Of a stretch of 64,000 nucleotides of DNA, positions 49,034 to 58,021 are shown piece by piece; positions within the stretch are counted from its first letter, which is position 1, and every line of letters begins with the position of its first letter. Both the position numbers and the translations under genes were made by a program. Source of the stretch: Paractinoplanes tereljensis (GTDB taxonomy: Bacteria; Actinomycetota; Actinomycetes; Mycobacteriales; Micromonosporaceae); the NCBI RefSeq assembly GCF_016862435.1, contig NZ_BOMY01000055.1, positions 186,001 to 250,000 on the forward strand, in the 5' to 3' direction. The notes under the pieces are model-generated. The model searched no databases and was not told where the DNA came from. It was given only the letters and a program-made list of their open reading frames with translations.

Positions 49034-49606
49034 ATGGAACCGCCCATGGTGGTGATCAAGTGGCGGGAGGCGCAAGCCGACCGGTTTGCGGATCTCTTCG
49101 ACATGTATCACGGGGAGATCTACCGGTATGTGGCCGGGCGGTTGAGCGCGTCCCATGCCGATGACCTCGCGGCCGAGACGTTTTTGGTGGCGTTCCGCGA
49201 TCGGGACAAGCTGAACGACGCGGGACAGGTACGCGCCTGGCTCTACGGCATCGCCACCAACCTGATCCGCCGGCATCACCGCGACGAGGAGCGCCGCTAC
49301 CGGGCCCTGGGCCGCGTCGGCTCGCACGCCGAGCCGGCCGAGAACGACCACGAGCGGATCATCTCGCGGGTGGCGGCCGGCGTCGTCCAGCGCGAGCTCG
49401 CCGCAGCCCTGCGGGACCTCAAACCGGCTGACCGGGACGTACTCCTGCTCGTTGCCCTGGCCGACCTCGGTTACGCGGAGGTCGCTGTCGCCCTGGGCAT
49501 CCCGGAGGGCACCGTCGCCTCCCGTTTGAGTCGCGCCCGCAAGGCGGTACGTGCCGCGTTGGGCGGCGCCGACCCCACCCGTGACATCTCAGGAGCCACC
49601 CGATGA
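49034..49606 (+). CDS. ECF RNA polymerase sigma factor
   Basis: A 190-residue sigma factor. Region 2: RFADLFDMYHGEIYRYVAGRL...DDLAAETFLVAFRDRDKL; region 4: ALADLGYAEVAVALGIPEGTVASRLSRARKAVRAAL. This subtype pairs with CU044_5270-family membrane proteins instead of zinc-finger anti-sigma factors. Start is uncertain; ATG codons at 49034 and 49046 and a GTG at 49049 are close together and none has a strong ribosome site. The stop overlaps the next start by four bases. Confidence 0.88.
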   Translation: MEPPMVVIKWREAQADRFADLFDMYHGEIYRYVAGRLSASHADDLAAETFLVAFRDRDKLNDAGQVRAWLYGIATNLIRRHHRDEERRYRALGRVGSHAEPAENDHERIISRVAAGVVQRELAAALRDLKPADRDVLLLVALADLGYAEVAVALGIPEGTVASRLSRARKAVRAALGGADPTRDISGATR

Positions 49607-50688
49607 ACGAAGACCTTCAGCTCATTCGTGAGTTGCTCGACGCACCAGGACCGACCGCGCAGGCGACGGTCCAGGCGCGAGACAAGCTCACCGCGGCCAC
49701 CCGGCGGCGGCCGCGTCACCATACGATTCGCCCGGCCCTGGCCGGAGCTGCCGCTGTCGTCACCGTGGCAGCCGCGGTGCTGGCGTTCTCGCTCGGGCAG
49801 CCGGACGCGGTGACCCGTGGTCCCGGCGTTGGAGCCGCCACCCCGGCGGGGCAGTTGGGCGCGCATGACCTTCTGCTGGCCGCTGCCACCACGGCCGGTG
49901 CGGAGAAGACCGGGAGGTATTGGCACACCGAGGCCGTCGTCGTCCGCGGCCCGGTCCATGTCCAGGGCTACGACCTCGCCAGCCGGACCGTGGTCGAGTA
50001 CTGGCTTGCCAAGGATCCACACGACGCCAGCTGGGTCGGCCGGCGGGACCTCGGGTACCGCCCGCTCTCCCCGCAGGACACGACGAAGTGGGTCGCGGCC
50101 GGCAAACCGACCACCTGGGACGTCACCGCGGACAACGCAGCCGGTCACGACACGCTCCGTGCGACCCCGGGCAAGGCCACGCTGGAAACAATGTCCGCCT
50201 CGATGTTTCTGCAGAGTCTGGGCGGCTTCGACACGGTCGAGGTGAACGCGCTGCCGACCGGCCCGGCCCAGCTGAAGAAGCTGTTTCAGGACCGGATCGT
50301 CGAGCGCGCCACCGCCGCACTTCCCGGCACCCCGGACGGGGATGCGAACCTTTTCCGGGCGATGACCGAGCTGCTGGTGCAGGTCCCGGCGCCACCCGCG
50401 GTACGCGCTGCGGCGTTCGAGGTGATCGCCGACCTGCCCGGCATCACGATCCAAGAACACGTCAAGGACGCTGAAAACCGCGACGGCGTACGCATCACGT
50501 TGCTGAACAACGGCTCCGGCGTCGTCCAAGCCAACTCGATCGTCCTCGATCCCGCGACCCACCAGCTCTTCGCCCGCGAGTACAACGCCACTGACGCCGC
50601 CAACGGCAAGGCGGAAAAGTCCGGCAACGAGACGTTCCTGACGATCGAGTGGACTGACGGGAAGCCGTCGGCACCCACCCGCTCCTAG
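49603..50688 (+). CDS. CU044_5270-family membrane protein, likely anti-sigma partner
   Basis: A 361-residue protein with a short cytoplasmic N-terminus (DLQLIRELLDAPGPTAQA), one membrane span at about residues 46-67 (ALAGAAAVVTVAAAVLAFSLG) and a large outer domain. The tight coupling to an ECF sigma gene (ATGA) and the single-span topology suggest it senses an envelope signal and holds the sigma factor, as proposed for this family; the N-terminus has no zinc motif. Terminated by the stem-loop at 50712. Confidence 0.8.
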   Translation: MNEDLQLIRELLDAPGPTAQATVQARDKLTAATRRRPRHHTIRPALAGAAAVVTVAAAVLAFSLGQPDAVTRGPGVGAATPAGQLGAHDLLLAAATTAGAEKTGRYWHTEAVVVRGPVHVQGYDLASRTVVEYWLAKDPHDASWVGRRDLGYRPLSPQDTTKWVAAGKPTTWDVTADNAAGHDTLRATPGKATLETMSASMFLQSLGGFDTVEVNALPTGPAQLKKLFQDRIVERATAALPGTPDGDANLFRAMTELLVQVPAPPAVRAAAFEVIADLPGITIQEHVKDAENRDGVRITLLNNGSGVVQANSIVLDPATHQLFAREYNATDAANGKAEKSGNETFLTIEWTDGKPSAPTRS

Positions 50689-50711
50689 CTGAGCCGCTTT
50701 TTCCGGACCGG

Positions 50712-50743
50712 GAACAGCCCCGCCGCGGACGACGGGGCTGTTC
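50712..50743. terminator. Bidirectional terminator stem-loop
   Basis: gaacagccccg (50712-50722) pairs perfectly with cggggctgttc (50733-50743), loop ten nt, between the convergent CU044_5270 and penicillin-acylase genes (ending at 50748). Confidence 0.8.
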
Positions 50744-50747
50744 TTCG

Positions 50748-53700
50748 TCAGTGGGCATAGGCCTCCAACTCGTAGACGGAGAAGCCGTATGACGTTGCCC
50801 TGGTCTGGCCGGTCAGGCGTAGGTAGCGGGCGGTGGTGGCCGGGAAGGTGACCGTGTCCAGGCCGCCGTTTCCGCCGGTAACCGCAGCTGCTTGGGTCCA
50901 CGTGGTGTTGTTTGTGGACGTTTCTATTTTGTAGGCGGTGGCGTAGGCCGACTCCCAGCGGATCAGGGCTCTTGCCACTGTTTTGGCGGAGCCCAGGTCT
51001 ACCGTCAAGGTTTGGTTGTCGGCGTAGGAGCTGGCCCAGCGGGTGGTCAGGTTTCCGTCTATGGCGTTTGCGGCCACGTAGCTGCTCTGGATGCTGGACG
51101 CCGTGGCGGTCTTGCCGGAGACCAGGTTGCTGATGTCGTCGCCTCGCTTTGCCGGGAACGAGACGACCTGCTGGTAGGTGGGGCGGTTCTGCCAGGCGAT
51201 CAGGCCGTGGCTGATGCCGCCCAGCGGGCTCTGGAGGATGGCGTCGGCGCACCACTGGTCGGCGGCTGCGCAGTGGGTGTCGGCGGGGTACGTCGTCGCG
51301 GCCGGCTCGTTGATCGCAGCCGTCAGGCTCGTCAGCAGGGCCGTGCGGCAGGTGGAAACGGTGCCGTTGCCGCAGTACTTCTGGGACCAGCCGGGGACGG
51401 TGTCGCCGAGGACCGCGCGCAGGTCCTTGTCCACGTAGCCCCACCAGCCGAACTGGAACGAGGAACCCTTGTGGGCCTGGGTTTCGTTCGCGCTCGTCGG
51501 CAAGGACGACTTCGGGCCGGTCTGGCCGCCCGACGGGGACTCGTTGATCTGCAGCGCGTCCACCAGGGTCTGGAACAGGCCGTCGCCCAGGTTCGACTGG
51601 AACGCGGCCACTACCAGCTTCGGCCACCAGGCGTCGAAGATGCGGATGGCGTCGGCGCTCGCGTATGCCTTACTGCCCGAGGCTGTTTCCTGGCGGTGTG
51701 CGCCTGCCGCCAGCCAGGTGCGCAGCTTTGTCAGGGCTGCCGCCTGGGTTGCGTCGGTCACCGTCGCCGTGTCGATCACCCTCAGCAGCACCGGGAGTAC
51801 GTCGGTGCCTCGCAGATCGGTGGTGGCCGCCGACTCGACCACCTTCACCAGGGTTGCCCGGTCGTACTTCGTGCCTGCGGCTATGCCGGCCTTGATCGGG
51901 GTGTCCAGCAGGTCGCCTCGGTGCACTGAGCCGAAGCTGAAGTTGCCATCCGCCGCGCCGTAGTCCTTGGCCTGCTTGTTGTTCCAGCTTACGAAGTAGT
52001 CCTGGTTCACCGCCTGGGGGTGGGCGGAGTTCGGGACGTAGGTCGCCACGTTGGTGTCCGGGTTCCAACCCGTCCACTCGTAGGCCGCCTCGGCCTTGGT
52101 GGGCAGGTTCGGGTCGGCGCCGGACGGGCGCACGGGCTGGGCGCCTGAGGTGAACATCGCGGTGTCGGCCGAGTTCACGTAGAACCAGTTGAACGCGAAC
52201 GGGATGTTCGAGGCCGAGTTCATGAACGCGGCCGGCGTGCCCATCTGGTCCGGCTCGTTGAACATCTGGAAACCGATCGCCGAGTCGGCCTCGTGGCGGT
52301 AGGTCGAGCGCAGGCTGGTGAACGCGGTCGGCACGCCGGCCACCAGGCCGCGCCACTGCAGCAGGCCGTACTTGGTGCGCTGGACGGTCAGGCGATAGGA
52401 ACCCGCGGCCGTCGAGTCGGCGGTGGTCGGCTTCCAGGTGTTGGTCTTGGTCAGGGGCTCCATGGCCAGGCAGGTGCCGTGGTAGAGGTAACCCGTCGAG
52501 GCCAAGGTGGCCGTGCTGCCGTCGGTGTTGCAGAGCTTCGCCGCGTACGTGTCGGTGATGTCCTGGATGGACGACGTGGCGCTCCACGCGTAATCCGGGC
52601 CTCGGCCGATCAGGGTGTAGAGATTCAGGCCGCTGAACGCGATGCCTCGGCTGCTGATGCCGGGGCCCTGCAGCTCCTGCACCATCAGCAGCTGGGGGGC
52701 GAAGTAACCCGTCTGCGGGCCGAAGACCGCGACCGGGTGGCCGGTGGCCGAGTTGGCGGCAGAGATCACCGCGGCGTTGGACATGCCCCGGTGGGCGCTG
52801 CCGATCGCCAGGGTGCTCAGGGAGTCGGCGATCTCGCTGGTGCCGCTGGCCGCTGCCGTTGTCGCACTACCGGTCTTGTCGAAGACGATCGGCTCGGAGA
52901 CCGCGGTTCCCGCGTCCGGCAGGGCTACGCCGGCGGCGTTCGGGTTGCCCGCGCCGTACGGGAAGGACTGGCCGTTGTGCAGGGTCAGCACCGACTCCGG
53001 GTCGTTCTGCTGGCGGAACTGCTGCCACACCGCGTCGCCGGCGGTGGTGCCGTACTTCGCGCGGGCCGCTATGCGGACCAGGGCCGACTGCATCTCGGTG
53101 CCGCCGCCACCGCCGAACAGGCCGCCGATCACGCCGCCGATGGCGATCAGGTCGGTCATCGTGAAGTCCTCGGGACCGCCGGCGTTGGTGATCGAGTCGA
53201 GGTGGCCGGTCAGCACGTATTCGCCGGGGCAGTCACGGGCCGCCATGCAGTCGTCGATGTACTTGTTGATGCCGGCGATGTAGCTCTGCACGTCGGTGTA
53301 GAGCTGGGCGCCACGCGTACTGCCCGCCTGCAGGTTGTTGATCTGGGTTTGCAGGTCGGCCTCGGTGTAGGGCGAGGTGCGCCAGACGCTCTGCTCCAGG
53401 TCGCGGTTGCCGGCGGCGCCGCCGGCGAACGAGGTGAGGCTGCCGCGGGCCACGTGCCGCATCAGGTCCATCAGGAACAGGCGGTCCTGGGCTCCGGCGT
53501 AACCGGCGCCGTACATCGTGCCGGCTCGGGTGGTGCCGGTGATGTGCGGGATGCCGAGCTGCTTGTCGCGGACGATCGTGACATCCGAGCGCGGGGACTT
53601 GGTGCTCTCCACGTCGGCGGCGGCCACCCCGTACGAGCTGTCGTTGAAGAAGGTGTTGATCTGCTCGCCGGTCAGGCCGGTGTAGTTGTACGTCAGGTTG

Positions 53701-53945
53701 CCGTACTTGGCGAGCTGGTCGTCGGCGTGCGGTGGGAACGAGCCGAACGCCTGGTTGGCCAGGACCTGAACGAGGTCGGCGTCGCCGTTCTGCCCCGGCG
53801 GCAGAATGTCGGAGCACTCGCCCAGGCAATAGTCATTAACGGCGTAAGCCGCCTGAACCGGCGAAGCAGTGATGGGGATGAATGCCGTGGCCGACACGAC
53901 TACCGCGATGACCAGGGCATTGAGGAGAGGACGGGGTGGGCGCAT
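50748..53945 (-). CDS. Secreted penicillin-acylase-family hydrolase with C-terminal discoidin domain
   Basis: A 1065-residue exported Ntn hydrolase. Signal peptide residues 1-33 (cleavage after VQAA). The alpha part has VTIVRDKQLGIPHITGTTRAGTMYGAGYAGAQDRL, typical of penicillin amidases. The autocatalytic Ser should begin the beta chain at SNAAVISAANSATGHP (about residue 388). Residues about 930-1065 form an F5/8 type C (discoidin/CBM32-like) domain (ATASSIQSSYVAANAIDG; RWASSYADNQTLTVDLG). Family members cleave beta-lactam side chains, acyl-homoserine lactones or other amides; the discoidin domain may bind it to glycans. The lack of Trp after SNA separates it from the classical enzymes. Confidence 0.9.
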   Translation of the reverse strand: MRPPRPLLNALVIAVVVSATAFIPITASPVQAAYAVNDYCLGECSDILPPGQNGDADLVQVLANQAFGSFPPHADDQLAKYGNLTYNYTGLTGEQINTFFNDSSYGVAAADVESTKSPRSDVTIVRDKQLGIPHITGTTRAGTMYGAGYAGAQDRLFLMDLMRHVARGSLTSFAGGAAGNRDLEQSVWRTSPYTEADLQTQINNLQAGSTRGAQLYTDVQSYIAGINKYIDDCMAARDCPGEYVLTGHLDSITNAGGPEDFTMTDLIAIGGVIGGLFGGGGGTEMQSALVRIAARAKYGTTAGDAVWQQFRQQNDPESVLTLHNGQSFPYGAGNPNAAGVALPDAGTAVSEPIVFDKTGSATTAAASGTSEIADSLSTLAIGSAHRGMSNAAVISAANSATGHPVAVFGPQTGYFAPQLLMVQELQGPGISSRGIAFSGLNLYTLIGRGPDYAWSATSSIQDITDTYAAKLCNTDGSTATLASTGYLYHGTCLAMEPLTKTNTWKPTTADSTAAGSYRLTVQRTKYGLLQWRGLVAGVPTAFTSLRSTYRHEADSAIGFQMFNEPDQMGTPAAFMNSASNIPFAFNWFYVNSADTAMFTSGAQPVRPSGADPNLPTKAEAAYEWTGWNPDTNVATYVPNSAHPQAVNQDYFVSWNNKQAKDYGAADGNFSFGSVHRGDLLDTPIKAGIAAGTKYDRATLVKVVESAATTDLRGTDVLPVLLRVIDTATVTDATQAAALTKLRTWLAAGAHRQETASGSKAYASADAIRIFDAWWPKLVVAAFQSNLGDGLFQTLVDALQINESPSGGQTGPKSSLPTSANETQAHKGSSFQFGWWGYVDKDLRAVLGDTVPGWSQKYCGNGTVSTCRTALLTSLTAAINEPAATTYPADTHCAAADQWCADAILQSPLGGISHGLIAWQNRPTYQQVVSFPAKRGDDISNLVSGKTATASSIQSSYVAANAIDGNLTTRWASSYADNQTLTVDLGSAKTVARALIRWESAYATAYKIETSTNNTTWTQAAAVTGGNGGLDTVTFPATTARYLRLTGQTRATSYGFSVYELEAYAH

Positions 53946-54087
53946 GGGGGCTTCCCTTCGGGGAAACGCAAACGCGAAATTACTTCGTAGATGCTAAGAC
54001 TTCGATGGGTCTTACACCAGAGTTTCGCTACCAACGCGTAGAGTGACCGTCCGATGTGTTCCGAGTCACTTTCACCTTTGGACGGGC

Positions 54088-55050
54088 TCAGGCCTGCGGG
54101 TGAACGACGACCTTGAGGCCGTCGCGGGCCGCCGCCGTGCTGAACGCGGCGGCCACCTCTACCAGCGGAAACGCGGCCGAGACCAACGGCGGGAGGTCGA
54201 CCAGGCGACGGGCGGCCAGATCGATCGCGCGCGGGTAGACCTCGCCCATCCGGCGGGACATCACCAGGGTCAGGCCCTTGCGGCGGGCGTGCGACGCGGT
54301 GAACGTGGTGGTGTCGCCGTCCGGAATACCGACCAGGATGACCCGGGCGCCGGGCTTGGCGGCGCGCAGCGCGGCGTCGACGGCCGCGTTCGAGCCGGAC
54401 ACCTCGAAGACCAGGTCCGCCTCGCCCTCGGCGATCTCGGCGCCCAGCTTCGCGGCCGCCTCGGCCCGGTGCGGCAGCGGATCGGACGCGAGCACCCGGG
54501 TCGCGCCGCTCAGCCGGGCCAGCTGGATCAGCATCAGGCCGATCGGGCCGCAGCCGATCACCGCGACGGTCTGGCCGATCCTGGCGTGCGCCAGGTCGTA
54601 GGCGTGCAGGGCGACGCCGAGCGGTTCGAGCAGGGCACCCTCGTCGTCGCTGAGCGAGTCGGGGATCGGGTGCAGGCGGTGGCCGGGCCAGGCCATCAAC
54701 TGGCGCAGGCCGCCGTCGGTGCCGCCGTGACCGGCGAAGACGATGGTGAGGCAGAGGTTGGGGTCGCCGGCGAGGCAGGGTTCGCAGACTCCGCACGGAA
54801 CGGCAGGATCAATTGCTACGCGTACGCCGTCCCGGCGGCCGCCGCGGATGACGCCGGCCATCTCGTGACCCAGGACGAGCGGGCGGGCCAGCACGGCGTC
54901 GCCGATCGCGCCCTCGGTGAACCAGTGCAGATCGGAGCCGCACACGCCGACGCTGGTGACCTCGACCAGTTCCTCGCCGGCGGCGGGAACCGGAGCTTCC
55001 TCGTCGAGCACGCGGACATCGCCGGCGCCGAACAGACGGGCCACTCGCAC
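54088..55050 (-). CDS. Zinc-dependent alcohol/polyol dehydrogenase (L-idonate 5-dehydrogenase-like)
   Basis: A 320-residue medium-chain dehydrogenase. Catalytic zinc ligands lie in GVCGSDLHW and GHEMAG; the structural zinc lobe is CGVCEPCLAGDPNLC; the cofactor domain starts AVIGCGPIGLMLIQLA, followed by an Asp-ending strand (ASD) that favours NAD. The WFTEGAIGD segment resembles L-idonate and sorbitol dehydrogenases. GTG 55050 follows AGGAGG. A GntR/LacI-like palindrome lies 18 nt upstream at 55068. It probably oxidises idonate, gulonate or a polyol, in keeping with the acid-sugar theme. Confidence 0.88.
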   Translation of the reverse strand: MRVARLFGAGDVRVLDEEAPVPAAGEELVEVTSVGVCGSDLHWFTEGAIGDAVLARPLVLGHEMAGVIRGGRRDGVRVAIDPAVPCGVCEPCLAGDPNLCLTIVFAGHGGTDGGLRQLMAWPGHRLHPIPDSLSDDEGALLEPLGVALHAYDLAHARIGQTVAVIGCGPIGLMLIQLARLSGATRVLASDPLPHRAEAAAKLGAEIAEGEADLVFEVSGSNAAVDAALRAAKPGARVILVGIPDGDTTTFTASHARRKGLTLVMSRRMGEVYPRAIDLAARRLVDLPPLVSAAFPLVEVAAAFSTAAARDGLKVVVHPQA

Positions 55051-55067
55051 GGTTGCCTCCTAATCGC

Positions 55068-55083
55068 GATGTGAACGATAACA
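55068..55083. promoter_or_regulatory. Candidate operator ATGTGAACGATAACAT
   Basis: A 16-bp imperfect palindrome (six of eight pairs) just upstream of the idonate-dehydrogenase-like gene. The opposite strand, ATGTTATCGTTCACAT, has the TGTTA-N4-NNACA look of gluconate/idonate-type LacI operators. No regulator gene is adjacent. Confidence 0.45.
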
Positions 55084-55123
55084 TCGCTGGTGCTGGGCTT
55101 GCGCCGTCCGGCAGACTCCGGGG

Positions 55124-56200
55124 GTGACCGAGCGCCTGACGCACATCGATCTCCTCCGGGTTGCCCTGACCGCCGGGGTCATCGCCACCCACGCGATCAT
55201 CACGTACGGCGGGCCGGGCTCGTGGTTCATCCAGGACGGGGAGATGCCGTCTGCGCTGGAGGCGGTCGCGACCGTGCCGATCGTGTTCGGGGCGCTGTTC
55301 GGGATGGGTGCGTTCTTCTTCGTGGCCGGGGCTTTCGTCCCGGGGTCGCTCGAACGGCGGGGGCCTCGGCGGTTCGTGACGTCACGGCTGAGCCGGCTCG
55401 GGTGGCCGCTGCTCGTGTTCGTGCTGGTGGTGGTGCCGCTGACGCACTGGGTGGCGAGTGTGGTGGCCGGTCCGCCGCGCTCATTCGGCGCGGTGGTCAC
55501 CGAACAGCTGCGTGAGCTCAACCCCGGGCCGCTCTGGTTCGTCTGGGTGTTGCTGTTATTCAGCCTGCTCGCCGTACCCGTGCTGGGGTCTCTGCCGGCC
55601 GCTTCGCCGGCTGCGTTGCGGCCGGCGCTATTGGTGTGGTTCGCGGTTTTCATCGCGGTAGCGAGCTTCTTCTTCCGGGCGTTCTTTCCGCTGGACAGCG
55701 AGCAGATCGGCGGGGCGAAGCTGTGGCAGTGGGGGCAGTGCATCGGGCTGTTCATGCTCGGGGTCGTCGCCGGGCGGCAAGGGTGGCTCACGGCGATCCC
55801 GGGCGCGGTTCGGCGGGTCTGCGGGTGGGCGGCGCTGGTCGCGGCCGGCATGGTCGGCACGGCGATCGCGATCGCCGGGGTCGAGGCGGAGGAATTTCAG
55901 GGTGACTGGCACTGGCAGTCGGGGCTGCTCGCCGTCTGCGAGGGGGTGCTCTGCGTCAGCGTGACGGTGCTGCTTGTCGACCTGTTTCGCGGGGTCAGCG
56001 GGGGTGAGCCGCTGATTCGGGGCGCCTATGGGGCGTACATCCTGCAGACCCCGGTCCTGGTCGGTCTTTCTCTGGTCTTGTTGGCAGTGCCCTGGCCTTC
56101 CGCCGCGAAGCTGGCGATGGTTCTGCCGGTGGCCATCGCCCTGTGCTTCGGGCTCGCGCTGCTTCTGTTGCGCATCCCCGGTTTTCGGCGAGTCCTTTGA
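55124..56200 (+). CDS. Acyltransferase-3-family membrane protein
   Basis: A 358-residue protein with about ten spans. It opens HIDLLRVALTAGVIATHAII, the conserved N-terminal helix of acyltransferase-3 enzymes with the catalytic His, and has MGAFFFVAGAFVPGSLERRGPRRFVTSRLSRLGWPLLVFVLV where these enzymes carry the RRxxR-type loop. They O-acylate envelope polysaccharides, peptidoglycan or antibiotics. GTG 55124. It is followed after 22 nt by an acyl-CoA-using alpha-oxoamine synthase, so the pair may build an acylated lipid or metabolite. Confidence 0.83.
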   Translation: MTERLTHIDLLRVALTAGVIATHAIITYGGPGSWFIQDGEMPSALEAVATVPIVFGALFGMGAFFFVAGAFVPGSLERRGPRRFVTSRLSRLGWPLLVFVLVVVPLTHWVASVVAGPPRSFGAVVTEQLRELNPGPLWFVWVLLLFSLLAVPVLGSLPAASPAALRPALLVWFAVFIAVASFFFRAFFPLDSEQIGGAKLWQWGQCIGLFMLGVVAGRQGWLTAIPGAVRRVCGWAALVAAGMVGTAIAIAGVEAEEFQGDWHWQSGLLAVCEGVLCVSVTVLLVDLFRGVSGGEPLIRGAYGAYILQTPVLVGLSLVLLAVPWPSAAKLAMVLPVAIALCFGLALLLLRIPGFRRVL

Positions 56201-56222
56201 GGACGGAGCTTGTTACCGTCGG

Positions 56223-57431
56223 ATGGTGGCGGCTGACCCCTTCCTGAAGCCCGGCCTGCACCAGGCCGAGGACATCCTGAAAGCGCACGGCGTCGACGCG
56301 TACTACCGGTCGGCGGCCGAACGCACCGGCGACTCGCACGTCGTCATCGACGGGCGCAAGGTGCTGATGGCCGGGTCCGGGGATTACCTCGGGCTGTCCA
56401 CCCACCCGAAGGTGACCGAGGCGGCGGTGGCCGCGTTGCGGCGGTTCGGCACCGGGGTGGCCGGGTCGCGGGTGCTCAACGGGTCGCTCGACCTGCATGC
56501 GGAGTTGGAGGGGCGGATGGCCGCCTTTCTCGGGCAGGAGGCGGCGGCCGTCACCGCGGTCGGGTTTCTGGCCAATCTGGCGCTGTCGGCGCTGCTCGGG
56601 CGGGAGGACACAGCCTTTGTCGACGCTCGCAACCACGCTTCGCTGGTGGACGCGACCCGGTTGGGGTGGGGGAAGGTACGCAGCTACCGGGACCTCACGC
56701 ATTTGCGGTCCCGGCTGGAGGCGGCGCCTGCGGACGGCGGGCGGCTGATCATCACGGACGGTGCCTTCTCGATGGAGGGCGACGTCGCCGATCTGCCTGG
56801 TCTGCGGTCCTTGGCCGACTCGTACGGGGCCAAGCTGATCGTCGACTCGGCGCACGACATGGGGGTTCTCGGTCCGGACGGGGCCGGGCTGGCCTCGGTG
56901 CACGGGGTTTCCGTCGACCTGGTCACCGGGTCGCTGTCGAAGGCGTTCGGGTCGGTCGGCGGGGTGCTGGCCGGGCCCTCCTCCTATGTGCGCTACCTGC
57001 GCAGCAACGCCCGGTCGGTGCTGTTCTCGACGGCTGTGCCGCCCGCTTCGGTCGCGGCTACGCTGGCCGCCCTGGCGATCATCATGGCCGAGCCGGCGCG
57101 ACGGTTGCGCGCCCTGGAACTGGCCGAAGGGCTGCACAACGGGCTGCGGGGGCTCGGCTACGACACTCGGCCGTCGACCACGCCGATCGCGCCGGTCCGG
57201 TTTCCGTCGCTCGCCCAGGCGGGGGCGTTCTGGGCCGGGCTGTTCGAGGCCGGCGTCTTCACCAACCTGGTCGGGCCGCCGGCCGCCGCCGACCCGATGA
57301 TCCGCCTGGCCCTGACCGCCAACCACGACGACACCCACCTGGCGACCGTGCTGTCCGCTTTTGACGAGGTGGGCCGCCGGCTCGGCGTCGAGCGCCAGCC
57401 CGACCTGCCGCCGGTGGTCCTCACCCGCTAG
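56223..57431 (+). CDS. Alpha-oxoamine synthase (8-amino-7-oxononanoate synthase/serine palmitoyltransferase-like)
   Basis: A 402-residue fold-type-I PLP enzyme. GSGDYLGLSTHPKVTEAAV and GTGVAGSRVLNGSLDLHAELE form the N-terminal block, IITDGAFSMEGDVADLPGL and VDSAHDMGVLG hold the PLP-phosphate and pyridine contacts, and the Schiff-base lysine is in TGSLSKAFGS (about residue 240). The usual DEAHxxG reads DSAHDMG, closer to non-biotin members such as sphinganine-forming or antibiotic-type synthases. It would condense an acyl-CoA/ACP with an amino acid. No other bio genes are nearby, so a lipid or secondary-metabolite role is likelier than biotin. The ATG at 56223 is preceded only by a weak GGAG-like sequence. 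Confidence 0.85.
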   Translation: MVAADPFLKPGLHQAEDILKAHGVDAYYRSAAERTGDSHVVIDGRKVLMAGSGDYLGLSTHPKVTEAAVAALRRFGTGVAGSRVLNGSLDLHAELEGRMAAFLGQEAAAVTAVGFLANLALSALLGREDTAFVDARNHASLVDATRLGWGKVRSYRDLTHLRSRLEAAPADGGRLIITDGAFSMEGDVADLPGLRSLADSYGAKLIVDSAHDMGVLGPDGAGLASVHGVSVDLVTGSLSKAFGSVGGVLAGPSSYVRYLRSNARSVLFSTAVPPASVAATLAALAIIMAEPARRLRALELAEGLHNGLRGLGYDTRPSTTPIAPVRFPSLAQAGAFWAGLFEAGVFTNLVGPPAAADPMIRLALTANHDDTHLATVLSAFDEVGRRLGVERQPDLPPVVLTR

Positions 57432-57435
57432 TGCC

Positions 57436-57579
57436 ATGACCAAAACGTTCACGGTGTCGGATGGCACGCCGCTCGGGCTGACGGCCGGGCCGCGTCGTAA
57501 CGGTCACGCTGTGCTGGTGGCCCGCGTCCGCAGCGAGAAAGGCATCCGCTGGGGTGGCCGACCTCTCGCCGCCGCCTGA
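57436..57579 (+). CDS. Possible small hypothetical protein
   Basis: A 47-residue frame beginning four nt after the synthase stop (MTKTFTVSDGTPLGLTAGP) and ending at a TGA in 57579. It has no recognised domain and no ribosome site, and could be the remnant of a longer gene. Third-position G/C is high but so is everything here. Weakly supported. Confidence 0.3.
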   Translation: MTKTFTVSDGTPLGLTAGPRRNGHAVLVARVRSEKGIRWGGRPLAAA

Positions 57580-58021
57580 CCTACCGAGCGGCCCGTAACG
57601 CCCGTGGCACTCGGTCCCGGTAGGTGCAACCCACCCTCCGCGCGCCCGCCACACGGGCGGTCCCGACCCAAGTCCTCAACCCACCCCACCCACCGGCAGA
57701 CGACGGCTCGCTCCGCCGACCAGGACAAACACCAGCCTGTCGACAGTTTGCTCTGCTCACCCATACGCGCTGCTCTGCTCACGCCGGGTAAGCGCCGGGC
57801 GGACCGCATCGGTGCGAAGCAAAGCCCTCGGGGTTGGTGTTCGTTGCGCGAGCGTCGCGGCACGTGCCGGTGTTGCACGCCGGTCGCGCGGTGGCGGCGG
57901 TCGGGGGGAAATGCGGTTGTCTACGGCGTCGCCCGTACCTGCAACGGGTTTTGAATCTTGGGACCCTGATCCTGTGTCTGGAAGCCCGCGGGAGTGACTC
58001 CGTTGCTGGCACCATGGCGGG
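57580..58021. other. Gene-free gap
   Basis: About 440 nt with no convincing gene. It contains a short direct repeat (gctctgctcac at 57749 and 57771) and a segment around 57948-57970 loosely like a tRNA T-arm but lacking the TTC and the rest of the cloverleaf. The SMI1-protein promoter must lie at its right end. Confidence 0.45.

Noticed and set aside
52293..53990. 565-codon open frame antisense to the acylase gene
   Set aside because: Same GC artefact; no ribosome site or recognisable motif.
56223..57431. bioF for biotin synthesis
   Set aside because: No bioA, bioB or bioD nearby and the DSAHDMG motif departs from the biotin enzymes; kept as a general alpha-oxoamine synthase.
57948..57970. 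tRNA-like T-arm (gggttttgaatcttgggacc)
   Set aside because: No TTC, no anticodon arm or acceptor stem can be drawn around it.
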